Under the pieces are notes generated by a model. The model was not told the DNA's origin and searched no databases. It saw nothing but the letters and a program-made list of their open reading frames with translations. A stretch of DNA of 64,000 bases from Tupaia tana (lineage: Eukaryota > Chordata > Mammalia > Scandentia > Tupaiidae), in NCBI GenBank assembly GCA_026018925.1, contig JAKSZU010000018.1:33637807-33701806 (forward strand), written 5' to 3'. This document shows, in pieces, positions 1-10,754 of this stretch; the first letter of the stretch is position 1; each line of letters starts with the position of its first letter. Both the position numbers and the translations under genes were made by a program.

Positions 1-171
1 GGTTCAAGTCTTAGTCCCACTGGCTTCAAAAACATGCTGGCTGGATGTGTGCATGCCCAGGATCCTGATGGATATAGAATTAGGACTGAACTGTGACCGG
101 GCTCCATTTGGGATTCCATTCTCTTTTTCTCTCTCATGCATGTTCTCCGGCATAAAAAAATTAAAAAAAAA
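1..171 (+). repeat. tSINE-4, left end cut by window edge
   Basis: The window opens at the B-box-like GGTTCAAGTC. The body carries GATCCTGATGGATATAG, then a pyrimidine tract and an A-rich tail. The tRNA-like head lies outside the window. Confidence 0.6.
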
Positions 172-207
172 TTTAACGCATCTTAGAATTAATTTGTTTT
201 TCCTCAA

Positions 208-388
208 AGAATTATTTAATTTTATTTATTTATTTTTAAATTTTCTGCTATAGGGCACATGCACCCACACAAGAGAGACACAGAGAGAGAGAGAGAAAGT
301 AAGTTAGGAAGTCAAGTTGCCAGGTCCAAAACTGGTGCATTTGCCCATGTGGCAGTTTAACACTTTATCACATCACTTGCTGGCCCTG
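208..388 (-). repeat. tSINE-2-like copy
   Basis: Read on the minus strand it starts at CAGGGCCAGCAAGTGATG, has the head, then directly a purine/pyrimidine tract, and ends in TTTATTTATTT. The tail region keeps GCTATAGGGCACATGC, which is typical of tSINE-1, so this copy is intermediate between the two forms. Confidence 0.7.
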
Positions 389-562
389 ATTAAAGTAAAT
401 TCTTGAATATTAGAATGTATTACTTCAAGAATTGAGAACCCAGAACAATAGAAAACTGCTGCTCAATTGAATGTTGGAAAGACTACCTGAATGATATAAC
501 ATTAGTTCTTATATTGCTAGTTATTCTTATTGTGTTAACAGGGAACCTACAATACAAATATA

Positions 563-838
563 GGGCCAGCAGGCAGTGTGGAAGTTAAGGAAGCTAGATC
601 CCACATGGTCAAATTTACGATTCAAGTCCTGGACCCAGCCTGAAAAATCACACTGGGTGTGGGTGCGTGTGTGTCCAGAGTCCTGAGGAGAAAATGGAAG
701 AGCGGGGACTGTAGCATGGCCATCTCCCTAGAGGGTGATTTCTCACTTTCCCTCTCATTCTGTTTGTGTCTCTCTCCGGCAAACTACACACCCTACAACA
801 AAAAAAGAAAATAAAACTAAAAAAAAAAAAAAAAAAAA
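563..838 (+). repeat. tSINE-1O
   Basis: A full-length old copy: head GGGCCAGCAGGCAGTG, body with the CCTGAGGAGAAAATGGAAGA segment, TTTCTCACTTTCCCTC tract and a 20-nt A tail. Confidence 0.8.
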
Positions 839-960
839 TTGAAGTTACACTGATGTATTATAGGCTTGTATATTTGCTTTATTATTTGAAAAGCAGTTAA
901 GGAATTTTAGAAGACTATTCTGAAAATAAACTGATGATATACCAAAATAGTAATATTCTT

Positions 961-1228
961 TTTTTTTTTTTTTTTTTTTTTGAGAGGTTTTCACTATAGG
1001 GTGCGTGCGCTCGCCAGACAGAGAGAGACATAGAGACAGAAAGCGAGAAATCACCCCCCAGGGGGGATGGTCACGCCGCAATCCCTTCTCCTCCATTCTC
1101 CTCTCGGGATCTTGGGCACGCACACACACGCGCCCGGTGTGAGTTTCAAGCCACCAGGTCCAGGACGCGAACTGCGGTCGACTATGTGGGAGTCCAGCGA
1201 CATAGCCATTACGCTAACTGCTGGTTCC
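961..1228 (-). repeat. tSINE-1Ya, perfect 19-bp TSD
   Basis: Intact young copy. A perfect 19-bp target-site duplication, CCAAAATAGTAATATTCTT, lies at 942-960 and 1229-1247. It retains many CpGs and the 1Ya markers (head GGGAACC, GTGACCATCC, CTATGTCTC). TSD length and T-rich start fit L1-type target-primed insertion. Confidence 0.95.
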
Positions 1229-1495
1229 CCAAAATAGTAATATTCTTCACAGAAAAGAACTGGTATAGTTTTGAATTATTGGACATTATAGTGGATTAAC
1301 TAAAGCAGAGAAGTGTTTTCTACATTTACACAAACTGAGGCATTCCTAAACATGGGAAAAAGTAGTTGTTTCAATTAAGAAAATAACTTTGTTATGTATT
1401 AATCTACTAAACATTCACTAATAGACAACATCTAGGTACTATAAATAACTGACTTCTAAAAGAGGATACAGAAAAGTAACTTTGAGGGACCAGCA

Positions 1496-1736
1496 GATGG
1501 TATAATTATTATGGCATGGACTCCCATGTAATGGACCACAGTTTGAGTCCTGGATCTGGTGACTTAGAACTCATGCCAGGTGCATGTGCGTGCATGCCCA
1601 AAATCCTGAGAGAAGGCTGGAGGAGAAGGGATTATGGCATGGCCACTCCTTGTCCCCCGGGGTGAAGGGGTGATTTCTTGCTTTCTGTCTCTCTGGCAAG
1701 AGCACATACTCTATAGCAAAAATCTCTCTTTAAAAA
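1496..1736 (+). repeat. tSINE-1O
   Basis: Old full-length copy. The flanks GAAAAGTAACTTTGAGGG (from 1481) and GAAAAGTGACTTTGAGGG (from 1737) are a TSD with one mismatch. Confidence 0.85.
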
Positions 1737-1956
1737 GAAAAGTGACTTTGAGGGTACTTTAAAAGTTTGTAGAAAAAAATAGAATTAAGGTATAAGTTTA
1801 TTTTAATACAAAACACTTTTGAAGTTCATGTATAGTTTTTTCATAACATGAATTTTACACGAACTTTTTGAAAACCCCTTGTAGATGCATGTTATTTGAA
1901 CTTGGATAAAGGTAAGCAAAGAGAAACACTTAATAGGAAAGAAAACATAGACACTA

Positions 1957-2203
1957 GGGACCAGCAGTTAGCGTAATGGCTATGTCACTGAACTCCCATG
2001 TAGTCGACCGCAATTCGAGTCCTAGACCCAGTGGCTTAAACTCACACTGGGAACGTGTGCGTGTGTGCCCAGGATCCCGAGAGGAGAATGGAGAAGGGAT
2101 TGTGGCGTGGCCATCCCCCCTGGGGAGTGATTTCTTGCTTTCTCTCTGTCTCTCTTTCTGGTGAGTGCACACGCCCTATAGCAAAAACCTCTCCAAAAAA
2201 AGA
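1957..2203 (+). repeat. tSINE-1Yb
   Basis: Head GGGACCAGCAGTTAGCGTAATGG is intact, with B box AATTCGAGTCC and end CCCTATAGCAAAAACCTCTCC. An approximate TSD (GAAAACATAGACACTA against GAAAACAGACATTA) flanks it. Confidence 0.9.
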
Positions 2204-2244
2204 AAACAGACATTAATAATATCCTATAGTAAGATACACATTCC

Positions 2245-2512
2245 CTTTTTCTTTTTTCCATTTTTTGTCAGACGGTCCATGTGCTCATCAGAGAGAAACA
2301 CAAAGATAGACAGAGAGGGAGAGGGAGAAAGCATCCCCATTGGGTGTGATCATACCACAATCCCTTCTCCTTCATTTCCCCATCCTTTCAGGATTTAGGG
2401 CACACATGTACCACTCCTGTCATGTTTCTCAAGCTGCTGGGCCAGGATTCATACTGCGTGTTTGGCCATCTGTGATTCAGCTCCCTTAACCACTAGCCAT
2501 GGAGCCAGCCTA
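2245..2512 (-). repeat. tSINE-4
   Basis: Old minus-strand copy with head GGCTGGCTCCATGGCTAGTG and body CCTAAATCCTGAAAGGATGG. The flanks AAGATACACATTC and AAGATACACATTTC look like its TSD. Confidence 0.7.
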
Positions 2513-2726
2513 AGAAGATACACATTTCATGTGTGATGAGAGAGTAGTCAACCTTAATTATAAAAATAAGGATAAATGTAAATTATGAAAAATGCCCATG
2601 AAATCCAGTAAGCCGTTTTTTGATGTAAACTGTTTATTCTATAATTGGCACATTCAGTGGTTATTTAAAACTTAATTCTAGTAAACATATAATTTTCCAA
2701 CTTCATAAAAACATATAAATTTAATT

Positions 2727-2958
2727 TATTTTGCTCTAGGGCACATGTGCTCCCCAGAGAGACAGAGGCAAGAAATTACCCCTCCTGGGGCGGGGGGTGG
2801 GGGGTGAATAGCCACGCCACAATCCCTTCTCCTCTTGGGATTTTGGGCATACATCTCCACACACCCAGCATGAGTTTCAAGTCACCAGGCCTGGGACTCA
2901 AACTGCAGTCAAACACATGGTAGTCAAGCACCTTAACCACTATGCCACCTTCTGGCCC
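2727..2958 (-). repeat. tSINE-1O
   Basis: Minus-strand old copy ending GGGGGCCAGAAGGTGGCATA. The AATTTAATTT flanks suggest a TSD. A G-rich run lies inside the body near 2790. Confidence 0.75.
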
Positions 2959-3029
2959 CCGCATCAATTTAATTTTAACTTAATTTAGACAATGTTTATG
3001 AATAGCCCATTATATCCAAAGCTTTTTTA

Positions 3030-3540
3030 TATGAACTATAATAAAGTCCCTGCTCTTGGGAAGATGATATTCTAAATGAAGAAATGGAGGAAGGGTATAA
3101 GTAAAGCAAGGGATACATTAAATAAAACATGATAAATGTGAATTAAGAGAGGCATAAATTAATCTGTAAACTGATTTATAAAGGGAAGAGGGCAGGGCTG
3201 GTCCCATAGTGCAATGGTTGAGTGCTATTCATTGGGACCCAGGTCCCACATGGTTAAATGCAGTTCAAATACTGACCCCTATGACTTTGAAAACACACCA
3301 GCACCTATGTATGCAGGCTCCAAAATCTAGATGGGATGGGAAAATGAATTTTTCAAAAAAAATATTGTGGCATGACAATACCACATTGAAGGGTTGCTTT
3401 CTCTTTGCAAGGCACATGTGCCCCCTGATAATTAAAAAAAAAAGGGGGGGGGGGGAAGAAGCTTCTTGGAACAGGTAGCATTTGAGGGTCCTTATAAAAG
3501 GAAGAGCAACTCAGGCAAAGATTCAACAATAAAGAACCAG
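3030..3540 (+). repeat. Ancient mammal-wide repeat, class uncertain, split by a SINE
   Basis: AAAGTCCCTGCTCTTGGGAAG begins a sequence of a type found widely in mammals (counts of storage-like motif GATATTCTAA, later ACTCAGGCAAAG). It resembles stretches at 4420-4620, 40890-41025 and 57305-57420. I could not assign it to a named class. Confidence 0.4.
3195..3456 (+). repeat. tSINE-4 inside an older repeat
   Basis: Head GGGCTGGTCCCATAGTGCAA, body CAAAATCTAGATGGGATGGG, and a mixed A-run then G-run end (3430-3456). The GGGAAGAGGGCA and GGGGAAGAAGC flanks may be the TSD. Confidence 0.65.
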
Positions 3541-3597
3541 CCACAATAAAGTAAGTGCAGGTTTGAGTATTTCTTCTCTGACCAGTGCTTTGCAACT

Positions 3598-4145
3598 GTT
3601 TAAGACTTTTTTCAGATTTTGGAGAATTTATATAATGAGATACTTGGGGATGAAACCCAAGTCTTAACAAGAAATTCATCTAAGCTTCATAAATGCCTTT
3701 TACACATAGACTGAAGGTAGTTTTGTACAATATTTTTATTTTTTACTCTCAGGTTTTTGCCCCAGGGTGTGTGCACTCGCAGGACAAACAGAAACAGAAA
3801 GAGGAAAAGTGAGCAATCACTCCCTGGGGGGATGGCCATGTTACAATCTCTCCCTTCCATTTTCTTCTTGGGATTTTGGGCATGCACTCAAACACACTGC
3901 GCACGACTTTCAAGCCTTTGAGTCCAAGGCTCAAATGGCAGTTTGCCATGTTGGAGTCCAACACCTTAACTACCATGCCACCTGCTGGCCTGTACAATAT
4001 TTTTGTATTGCAGTATTTTTACTGCAACCCATTACATGAAGTAAGGTATGGAATTTTCCATTTGTGGCATAGTGTTGTGGAAAAAATATGAGATTGCGGA
4101 GCATTTTGGATTTCAGATTTCTAGATTAAGGATGCTCAACCTCTA
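3598..4145 (+). mobile_element. Ancient non-autonomous DNA-transposon-like repeat, copy 1
   Basis: The two halves, 3598-3737 and 3991-4145, match a second copy at 14697-15035: both carry TGAGATAY-CTTG, AAGTCTAAACA-like, CCTGAAGGTA and GGAATTTTCCA, and both end in GGAGCATTTTGGATTTCAGA. The ends are roughly inverted (CTGAAATGC against GCATTTTGGATTTCAG). It looks like a fossil MITE of the mammalian DNA-transposon era; I recall similar sequences but not the family name. Confidence 0.5.
3738..3990 (-). repeat. tSINE-1O inside the DNA-transposon-like repeat
   Basis: A perfect 14-bp TSD, TGTACAATATTTTT, at 3724-3737 and 3991-4004 shows it inserted into the older element. Confidence 0.9.
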
Positions 4146-4887
4146 CATGTTTAGGAACCAGTATGGCCATTGCAGGGGGTATACAAAAGAAGAAAAGTGG
4201 CAAGTACAGAAACAGAAAATAAAGCCAGTAATATAAGTTGGAGCACTATTGTAGGAGATTTTATCAATTACACACATTTAAATAGTGTATTTGGGTAACA
4301 GAATTCTTCTAAGGTTGAAACAAGTATTTAAAATAAAAATTAAATTACCTATCTTCATTTTTACATTTATCCAATGCCAATTATACGATAATCATGCAGA
4401 ATAGGTTTATTTATCAATAGGATATAATGCCTTTAAACACTCATAAACTAGAGGGGAAGAAAATAAATAAATAATGTGATAAATGGCTTAGTACAGATTT
4501 ATACGATGCACTATACTATGGTAGCACAGATTAGATAGTAATTATGTCTGACAAAGGGCATAGAGATGAGGATACATTTGAACTTGGCCTTGAGAATAAA
4601 AATAAGATAAATGAATATACATTCTATAACAGACTTTATATATATAAACTTAGTGGCAAATTGACTTTCTCTTTTTGTCTATTAGTTGCTTTCACTCCAT
4701 TCCATTTCTATATCCTACAAATAGGTCTCTCAATAGTTTTCTAACAAATGGATTATTCTCAGTTATTGCCATATGTCATTTGTTTCATTTCATCTAATAT
4801 GAAAACCATTGATCTCTATCTACATTATTTGATCTTCTGTTAGTCTTCCTTCCAGCATTTCTATACAGTATTAAATCTGAGCTACAC
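4146..4887. other. Mostly unassigned AT-rich stretch
   Basis: No gene signal. Positions 4420-4620 resemble the same uncertain ancient repeat as 3030-3540 (AATAATGTGATAAATGGC, then GAGGATACATTTGAACTTGG). The rest is unique-looking. Confidence 0.4.
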
Positions 4888-5150
4888 TGACCCAGCCTGG
4901 TAGCTCAGTCAGTAGCAGCAAACAACTGAACTGCTGCTGTCTGTAAGTCCCAGCCAACCTCAGGTTCAGATTTCTGTGTCAGTTTGAAAATATGCCAATT
5001 TCATGCTGTGTGTCCAATCCTGAGAAGAAGAGGGCTGAGAGAAGGGGATCATGGTATGACGAAGCTCTACTGAGTTGCTTTTCTCTTTCTCTCCCTCTCT
5101 CATATGCACGTGCACATACTCTATCATGAATAAAACTTTTTAAAAAAAAT
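4888..5150 (+). repeat. tSINE-4
   Basis: Head GACCCAGCCTGGTAGCTCAG with clear tRNA-like TAGCTCAGTCAGTAG, body CAATCCTGAGAAGAAGAG, pyrimidine tract and A-rich tail. Confidence 0.7.
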
Positions 5151-5189
5151 GCAACATTAACTTTTACTTTATGAACTATTCACAATTAT

Positions 5190-5445
5190 TTCTAACTTAC
5201 ACCTGGAGAAATTCAGCTTATGATTTCCATTTTGTGGAAGTCCTCTCCTGACCCAAGTCTGGGACTAATACTCTATGTATACCATGAATCTCTTTGTATT
5301 GAAATAAGATATCATCTTTTCTCTCCTTTAGACTGCACATCCTTAGAAAAACAAAATACCTTTATCACCTTTTTGTATCCTTAGCATGTTGCCTAGCACA
5401 TTAGGTATGCACTAAGTTTTTGTGAAATGAACAAATGACTGCATA
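5190..5445 (+). repeat. L2 3' end
   Basis: The order GAAGTCCTCTCCTGACC ... TTTAGACTGCACATCCTTAG ... ATCCTTAGCATGTTGCCTAG ... CACATTAGGTATGCACTAAG is the typical 3' end of an L2 LINE, decayed. Confidence 0.65.
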
Positions 5446-5459
5446 AAAATGAGAAAGAT

Positions 5460-5585
5460 GGGGCTGGCAGGTGGCATGGTGGCTAAAGCGCTAGACTCCC
5501 ACATGGCCAACTGCAAGTTTGAGTCCTAGACCTGGCAGCTTGCTTTCTCACTTTCCCTTTTTTTTTCCCCCCTCTCTGGCCAAAT

Positions 5586-5625
<40 letters not shown>
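5460..5625 (+). repeat. tSINE-2 with (AAT)n tail
   Basis: Head GGGGCTGGCAGGTGGCATGG, short body, T-run, CTCTCTGGCCAAATTT. The tail has become a trinucleotide microsatellite of about 13 AAT units at 5587-5625. Confidence 0.85.
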
Positions 5626-5627
<2 letters not shown>

Positions 5628-5683
5628 GAAATAATTCTTTTAAAATATTAGAAAGATAAGGTTTGGATTAAAAGACAACAAAA

Positions 5684-5950
5684 CAGTACAAGCAGATAGC
5701 ATAGTGGTTAAGTTCCTGGACTCCCACATGGCTGACCACTGTTTGAATCCTAGACCTGGTGGCTTGAAAATCACACCAGGTACATTTGCATTTGTGCCCA
5801 AGACCCCAGGAGAACAGAGAAGGGACTGCAACATGGCCATCACCTCCTTGGGGTGATTTCTCACAGTCTCTGTTTCTCTCTCTCTCCAGCAAGCACACAC
5901 GAACTATTGCAAAAACCTCTAAAAAGAAACCCCAAACCAAAAAGAAAACC
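5684..5950 (+). repeat. tSINE-1O
   Basis: Head CAAGCAGATAGCATAGTGG, body with CCAGGAGAACAGAGAAGGG, end GCAAAAACCTCTAAAAAG. About 60 bp downstream of the preceding SINE. Confidence 0.8.
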
Positions 5951-6030
5951 CCAGACCTGAGTCCTGGCTCTATCACTTTTTAGAAATCTGACTTGAAAAG
6001 ATCCTGTAAGTTTTGGTTTCACCTGTTAAA

Positions 6031-6078
6031 ATACACACACACACAAAACAAACAAACAAACAAAAAAAAAAAAAAAAA
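6031..6078. repeat. Simple repeat (AC)n, (AAAC)n, A-run
   Basis: ACACACACACAC followed by AACA units and an 18-nt A-run, directly left of a SINE. Confidence 0.9.
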
Positions 6079-6079
6079 G

Positions 6080-6352
6080 AGGAGCAAGCAGGTGGTGTGG
6101 AGATTAAAGCAGCTGGATCCCACATGGCTGACTTAACGGTTCAAGTCTTGGACCTGGCAACCTGACAAACACACAAGGTGTGTGTGTATGAACCCAAAAT
6201 CCCAAGAGGAAAATAGAAGAGATGAAACTGCGGTGTGGCTATCCCCCTGGCAGGTGATTTCTCACTTTCTGTCTTGCTGTGTCTTTCTGGGTCTCCAGCA
6301 AGTGCATGTGGGAGGGGGAAAAAAAAAAAAAAACTAAAAAAAAAAAATTATT
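6080..6352 (+). repeat. tSINE-1O
   Basis: Head GGAGCAAGCAGGTGGTGTGG, full body and split A-runs at its end. It has G-rich GGGAGGGGG before the tail in place of CCCTATAGC. Confidence 0.8.
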
Positions 6353-7500
6353 ACCTTAAAGATGAATTATGCTGTGTTAAACTAAACTACTGACCCTATC
6401 AGTAAGCTATAACATCTATTAGAGTAAGAAAAAGGGTTTTTAAATCCCTCACTTTGCATTATATCTAAAACATGCAAGAACACAGAGGAAACAATGTAGA
6501 AATGTCCAGGAGTCAGATAGAACATGACATTTTAGGAGCTACTCAGTAGTATAATGTGGCCACAACACACTATTAGCCAAAAAGAAGGAGGTTGAGACAG
6601 AAGTAAAGGTCAGGTATCTAGGGCTTTTATTAGCCAAAAAAAATCTGACCTTTATCCTAGAGGCAATAGGTCTATAAAGTTTTAGACATAACACCTGCAA
6701 AGTCAAACTATTTTCTTGAATATTTATTAAAAGTTATTTACATTAAGTCAATTTTCTCCCTGCCTTCTTAAGTAAGCATCCCCTCTGAGAATGTTTAAAA
6801 TAAATCTAATTTCTTTTTCTTATGATGAACTTTGAATTTCTTGAAGACTATGTCTCCCCTGAAGTTTTTCTTTTCAAAACTATAGGCTAAATATTCCCAG
6901 TTTATTCAGACATCAAAAATTCTACTGAAAATGCCCAAATAAAAGGTTTAAAATTTAGAGATATAAATCTTAAATTACTGGCCTTATATTATTCATTTCC
7001 CTAGGATTCCCATAGGGCTTCTACGTATGAGACTAATGGATAGTACAGAATTTGACAAGGTTTAGTAGCTTGATGCTAAAATCATGTAATAATATGCTAG
7101 TATCTAATAATAACCACACCCAAATAGCACTAAACTAATCTTCTAGTAGTATTGTGGAATTTTCATCCTCAGACTGTCCAGTTCAATATATATTATTAGA
7201 CTTAGAGGTATAGAAAATCCACTTAATGAGGTGTTTTTAAGTTGAGAGAATTAATATAATAATTAAGACAACCAATATAGTAATTAAGATAACCAAGATA
7301 CAAAAGAATCTCATGGATGAATCATAGGTCAAATGAACAATCTATAACTATCTGATCCTATTTTCAGCACAGATAACCAACTCTTCAAGTATATTCAGAT
7401 TCCAAATTCTACAAAGACCAAGCAAGTAATATAAATGAGTAAAGCTGGCCAGGGATGAACTAGCTAAGAAGTACAGAAGGCATCCACCAGTCAGTTTCAG
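6353..7500. other. Unassigned intergenic or intronic sequence
   Basis: About 1.15 kb of AT-rich sequence without a recognisable repeat, long open frame or exon. It may hold very old repeats below my recognition. Confidence 0.5.
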
Positions 7501-7520
7501 TTAATAACTACTTCTTTTTT

Positions 7521-7528
7521 TTGAGAGG

Positions 7529-7559
<31 letters not shown>

Positions 7560-7796
7560 GCTAAGGGTGTGTGTGCTTGCCAGAAAGACAGAGAGAGACA
7601 GAGACACAGAAAGTGAGAAATCACCCCCTGGGGGGATGGCCATGCCGCAATCCCTTCTCCTTCATTCTCCTCTTGGGATCTTGGACACGCACGCACATGT
7701 GCCTGGCGTGAGTTTAGGCCACCGGGTCTGGGACACGAACCTAAGTCGACTACATGGGAGTCCAGCGACAAAGCCATTATCCCAACAGCTGGTCCC
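7521..7796 (-). repeat. tSINE-1Yb with (TTTTG)n tail
   Basis: Head on the minus strand GGGACCAGCTGTTGGGATAA. The tail shows five or so TTTTG units at 7530-7557. A probable TSD, ACTACTTCTTTTT against ACTGCTTCTTTTT, flanks it. Confidence 0.9.
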
Positions 7797-7807
7797 ACTG
7801 CTTCTTT

Positions 7808-7915
7808 TTAAAATTTCTTTCTTTCTCTATTTCTTTCTTCCTTCCTTCCATGGTGTGTGGGTGGGTGGGGAGAGACACACATATACATACATACACACAC
7901 ACACACACACACTCC
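7808..7915. repeat. Low-complexity (TTTC)n and (CA)n
   Basis: TTTC/TTCC-rich pyrimidines to about 7850, then GTGTGTGGGTGGGTGGGG, ACATATACATACATAC and an (AC) run to 7912. Confidence 0.9.
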
Positions 7916-8129
7916 AATAGTTTAGTCATGCCTCAACCCACCCTTCTTTCAGCCAGCCCTTGATTATGGGTATATACATGTCTGGCATGCCAATGGAGGT
8001 CTCTGGAAGGAAACATAGAACATTCCCATATAGGTTAGCTTTGCAGAACGCAGTACTGCCTTTGGGCCCACTTTTAATTTTTAAAAGGAACTAGAGATCC
8101 AGACTACTATAGAAAATTTCCTGATTTTT

Positions 8130-8384
8130 TTTTTTTAAAGAGAGATTTTTGCTATACAGCACATGCACTCACCAGAAAGACAGAAAAAGAGAAAACAAGA
8201 AAGCACCTCTCCTCCCCATGGGGGGATCCACACTACAATCCCTTCTCCTCCATTTGCCTCTTGGGATCTTGGGCACACACATGTGCTTGGTGTGAGTATT
8301 AAGCCACTGGGTGTTCAGGATTTGAACCATGGTAGACTACGTGGGAGCTCAGTGACATAATCATCACACTATCGGCTGGTCCCA
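8130..8384 (-). repeat. tSINE-1O, 12-bp TSD
   Basis: TTCCTGATTTTT lies at 8118-8129 and again at 8389-8400. The body is full length but CpG-depleted. Confidence 0.85.
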
Positions 8385-8599
8385 AAAGTTCCTGATTTTT
8401 AAATGTTGTCAACTAATATAAATTCTTTACGACCATGCAGTTGGATAGAGAATTCATTATAAACATATAAATGCTCATATACTGAAATGTTCATTTATAA
8501 AATAAACATGGTCTCTAAAAATTTTAAGTTTTCCAGAGGTAGACAAGGTGTTTTTAATGTTAATACAGAAATAGACAAACAACAAAGCAAGAAAAAAAT

Positions 8600-9640
8600 A
8601 CAAATGAGGATAATGAGCAAATAAGGAAAAACTAACCCTACCAAACAGTAAACCACAAACTGTCATATGTGAAAACATGGTAGTATTGGCACAAGAAGAG
8701 GCAACCAGGCAAATTATATGTAACAGAAAATAACTTAGTATCTCAAATTCGGAGTCAAGTCAATTATAAACAAACAGGACAATTTCTGGAAACAAAGACC
8801 CATACCTTGCTTCTCAAACAGAGATTAACTCCAAAAGGATCAAAGATGTATGAGTGTCAAAAATGAAAAACCATGAAAGTACTAGTAGAAAATATATAAG
8901 GGGATACCTTCATTTCTGTTCATGGCATGAAACCCAGACAACATTAGATTTGTAAATAAAATTTATTTGTGAATAAATTAAGTAACTTTATAAAAAGATT
9001 CAGAATGTAGGTAAGAAAAAGAGCAAATTGAGAGAATATTTGCAAATCATTCACTAATGAAGTGCTCATTTCTTAATACATCAAGATTTCCTACAAATCA
9101 TTAAGAAAAATACCAAGTGCCTAATAAAAATATAAGCAGAGGATACAGCCATTTTATAAACTAATTCAAAATAAGAGAAATACAAATTAGAACCATACTG
9201 ATGTATTATCTTTCACCTATCAGACCTTCTGAGATTCTAAAGCTTGTTAAGATGTGTTGGTGAGCTATAGAGGGAAAAAAGGTCTCAGTCTCTTACTGGG
9301 AGTCTAAAAATATAAAATCTCTAATGAGAAAAATTTGCTAATATCCATAAATTTTTCAAATGCATCCACCCAGTGAGCAAGTTCTCTTCTAACAATTTAT
9401 TCAATTCAATTATGCTCATGAATGAATAACACATTTTTTTAACTGAAACATTATTTGCTCCTGCAAAAGATTTACTATAAATCAATACGATACTGGTTAA
9501 GCAAAATGTCATGTTCATAATATGCTGCTCACATCAAATCTGGGTATTATATTCAGTCCTGAGCAACCCATTTAAGTAACAATGTAAACAAAATGAGGCA
9601 TATTCAGTAAACTGTATCTACATTGGTAAAATTACAATCA
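8600..9640 (+). mobile_element. Old L1 fragment, ORF2 end and 3' region
   Basis: Ordered matches to L1 ORF2: GGTAGTATTGGCACAAGAAG, GGATCAAAGATGTATGAGTG, GAGAATATTTGCAAATCATT, then CAAATCATTAAGAAAAATACC and a degenerate GGTTAAGCAAAATGTCATG. All are in plus order, with many stops and indels. It appears older than the L1 at 19.9-31.6 kb. Limits are approximate. Confidence 0.6.
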
Positions 9641-9643
9641 TGA

Positions 9644-9714
9644 CGGGTAAGCAGGTGGCCCAGAGGTTAAGGTGCTGGACTCCCACATGGCCGACCACAG
9701 TTCGAATTAATAGA
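9644..9714 (+). repeat. tSINE head fragment
   Basis: Only the tRNA-like head survives: GGTAAGCAGGTGGCCCAGAG through CCGACCACAGTTCGAATTAA. The body is absent and a 17-bp tandem duplication follows. Confidence 0.7.
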
Positions 9715-9731
9715 CAGTTCGAATTAATAGA
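9698..9731. repeat. Perfect 17-bp tandem duplication
   Basis: CAGTTCGAATTAATAGA occurs at 9698-9714 and immediately again at 9715-9731, at the B box of the head fragment and next to the insertion site of a young SINE. Confidence 0.95.
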
Positions 9732-9740
9732 TTAATTCTT

Positions 9741-9997
9741 TTTTTTTTTTTGGTGAGGTTTTTGCTATAGGGTGCATGCGCTTGCCAGACAGAGACAGAG
9801 ACAGACAGAAAGCGAGAAATCACCCCCCAGGGGGGATGGCCACACCACAGTCCCTTCTCCTCCATTCTCCTCTTGGGATCTTGGGCATGCGTGCACACGT
9901 GCCCGGCATGAGTTTTAAGCCACCGGGTCAGGGACTCGAACTGCAGTCGACTACATGGGAGTCCAGCGACATAGCCATTATGCAAACTGCTGGTCCC
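9741..9997 (-). repeat. tSINE-1Yb
   Basis: Near-intact young copy. TSD AATAGATTAATTCTT (9726-9740) against AATACATTAGTTCTT (9998-10012). Confidence 0.9.
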
Positions 9998-10112
9998 AAT
10001 ACATTAGTTCTTCAAAAAAAAATGTTTTTTAAATCATGCTTCTCAAAGTTTCTCCTTAGTACTCTTTTCAGTCTTGAAATTCTTCCTATGTAATCCAATT
10101 CTCTATTATCTA

Positions 10113-10165
10113 TTAGGTCACATTTTTGCATAAAAAAATATGTCATGACTTTCCCAACAGCCTAA
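10113..10165. mobile_element. Mariner-type MITE, 53 bp
   Basis: Begins TTAGGTCA and ends CAACAGCCTAA, with TA on both sides (10111-10112, 10166-10167), the mariner target duplication. The end, read on the minus strand (TTAGGCTGTTGGGAAAGTCA), matches the terminal repeat of the mariner at 25719 (TTAGGTTGTTGGAGAAGTCA) closely. It has no coding capacity. Confidence 0.8.
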
Positions 10166-10470
10166 TATATGCTGACAACTTTCAAATCTTTATGTTCAGT
10201 ACCATCATTCTAGCATTGTGAACTTATCTACAGATGCAAACTCGATAGGTTCAAAAAAAAAAATTACCTTTCTTCTATAATCTGCTCTTTTTCTATATGC
10301 TTTATTTGACTAATGACATTCTAAAACTGATTTAGCATTTCCCCACTAACCAATCTATAGTGTGATCAGGCTAAGTTTTTTAAAACACAGACTTGATTAC
10401 GTCCCTTGCCATTGGAAACACTTTCATAGCTGCCAAATGCTAACCATATAAATATTCAAGTTAAAATACA

Positions 10471-10645
10471 GGCCCTGAAACAGTAGATGACATGGTGGTT
10501 AAAGTGCTCAACTTCCACTTGGCTGATCACGGTTCCAGTCCCAAACCTAGCAGCTTGCTTTCTCATTCCCCTCCACCCCATCTCTCTCGAGTGAGCACAC
10601 AATTTTTATAGCAAATTTTAAAATACTACTAATAATAAGTAAAAT
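10471..10645 (+). repeat. tSINE-2
   Basis: Head GCCCTGAAACAGTAGATGAC, TGGTTAAAGTGCTCAAC, then GCTTGCTTTCTCATTCCCC and an AT-rich tail. Confidence 0.75.
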
Positions 10646-10651
10646 TAAATA

Positions 10652-10724
10652 TTGGGTCAAAAAGTCATGATGTATTTTTTCTTTTCCTATGCAAAAATGA
10701 ACCATGACTTTTCCAATGACCTAA
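10652..10724. mobile_element. Mariner-type MITE, 73 bp
   Basis: Ends are imperfect inverted repeats: TTGGGTCAAAAAGTCATGAT at the left, and TTAGGTCATTGGAAAAGTCA when the right end is read on the minus strand. TA flanks both sides (10650-10651, 10725-10726). Its ends match the mariner at 25.7-27.4 kb, so it is likely a deletion derivative or cross-mobilised element. Confidence 0.85.
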
Positions 10725-10754
10725 TAAATAAGTTTTTTTATTTGACTGACTTAG

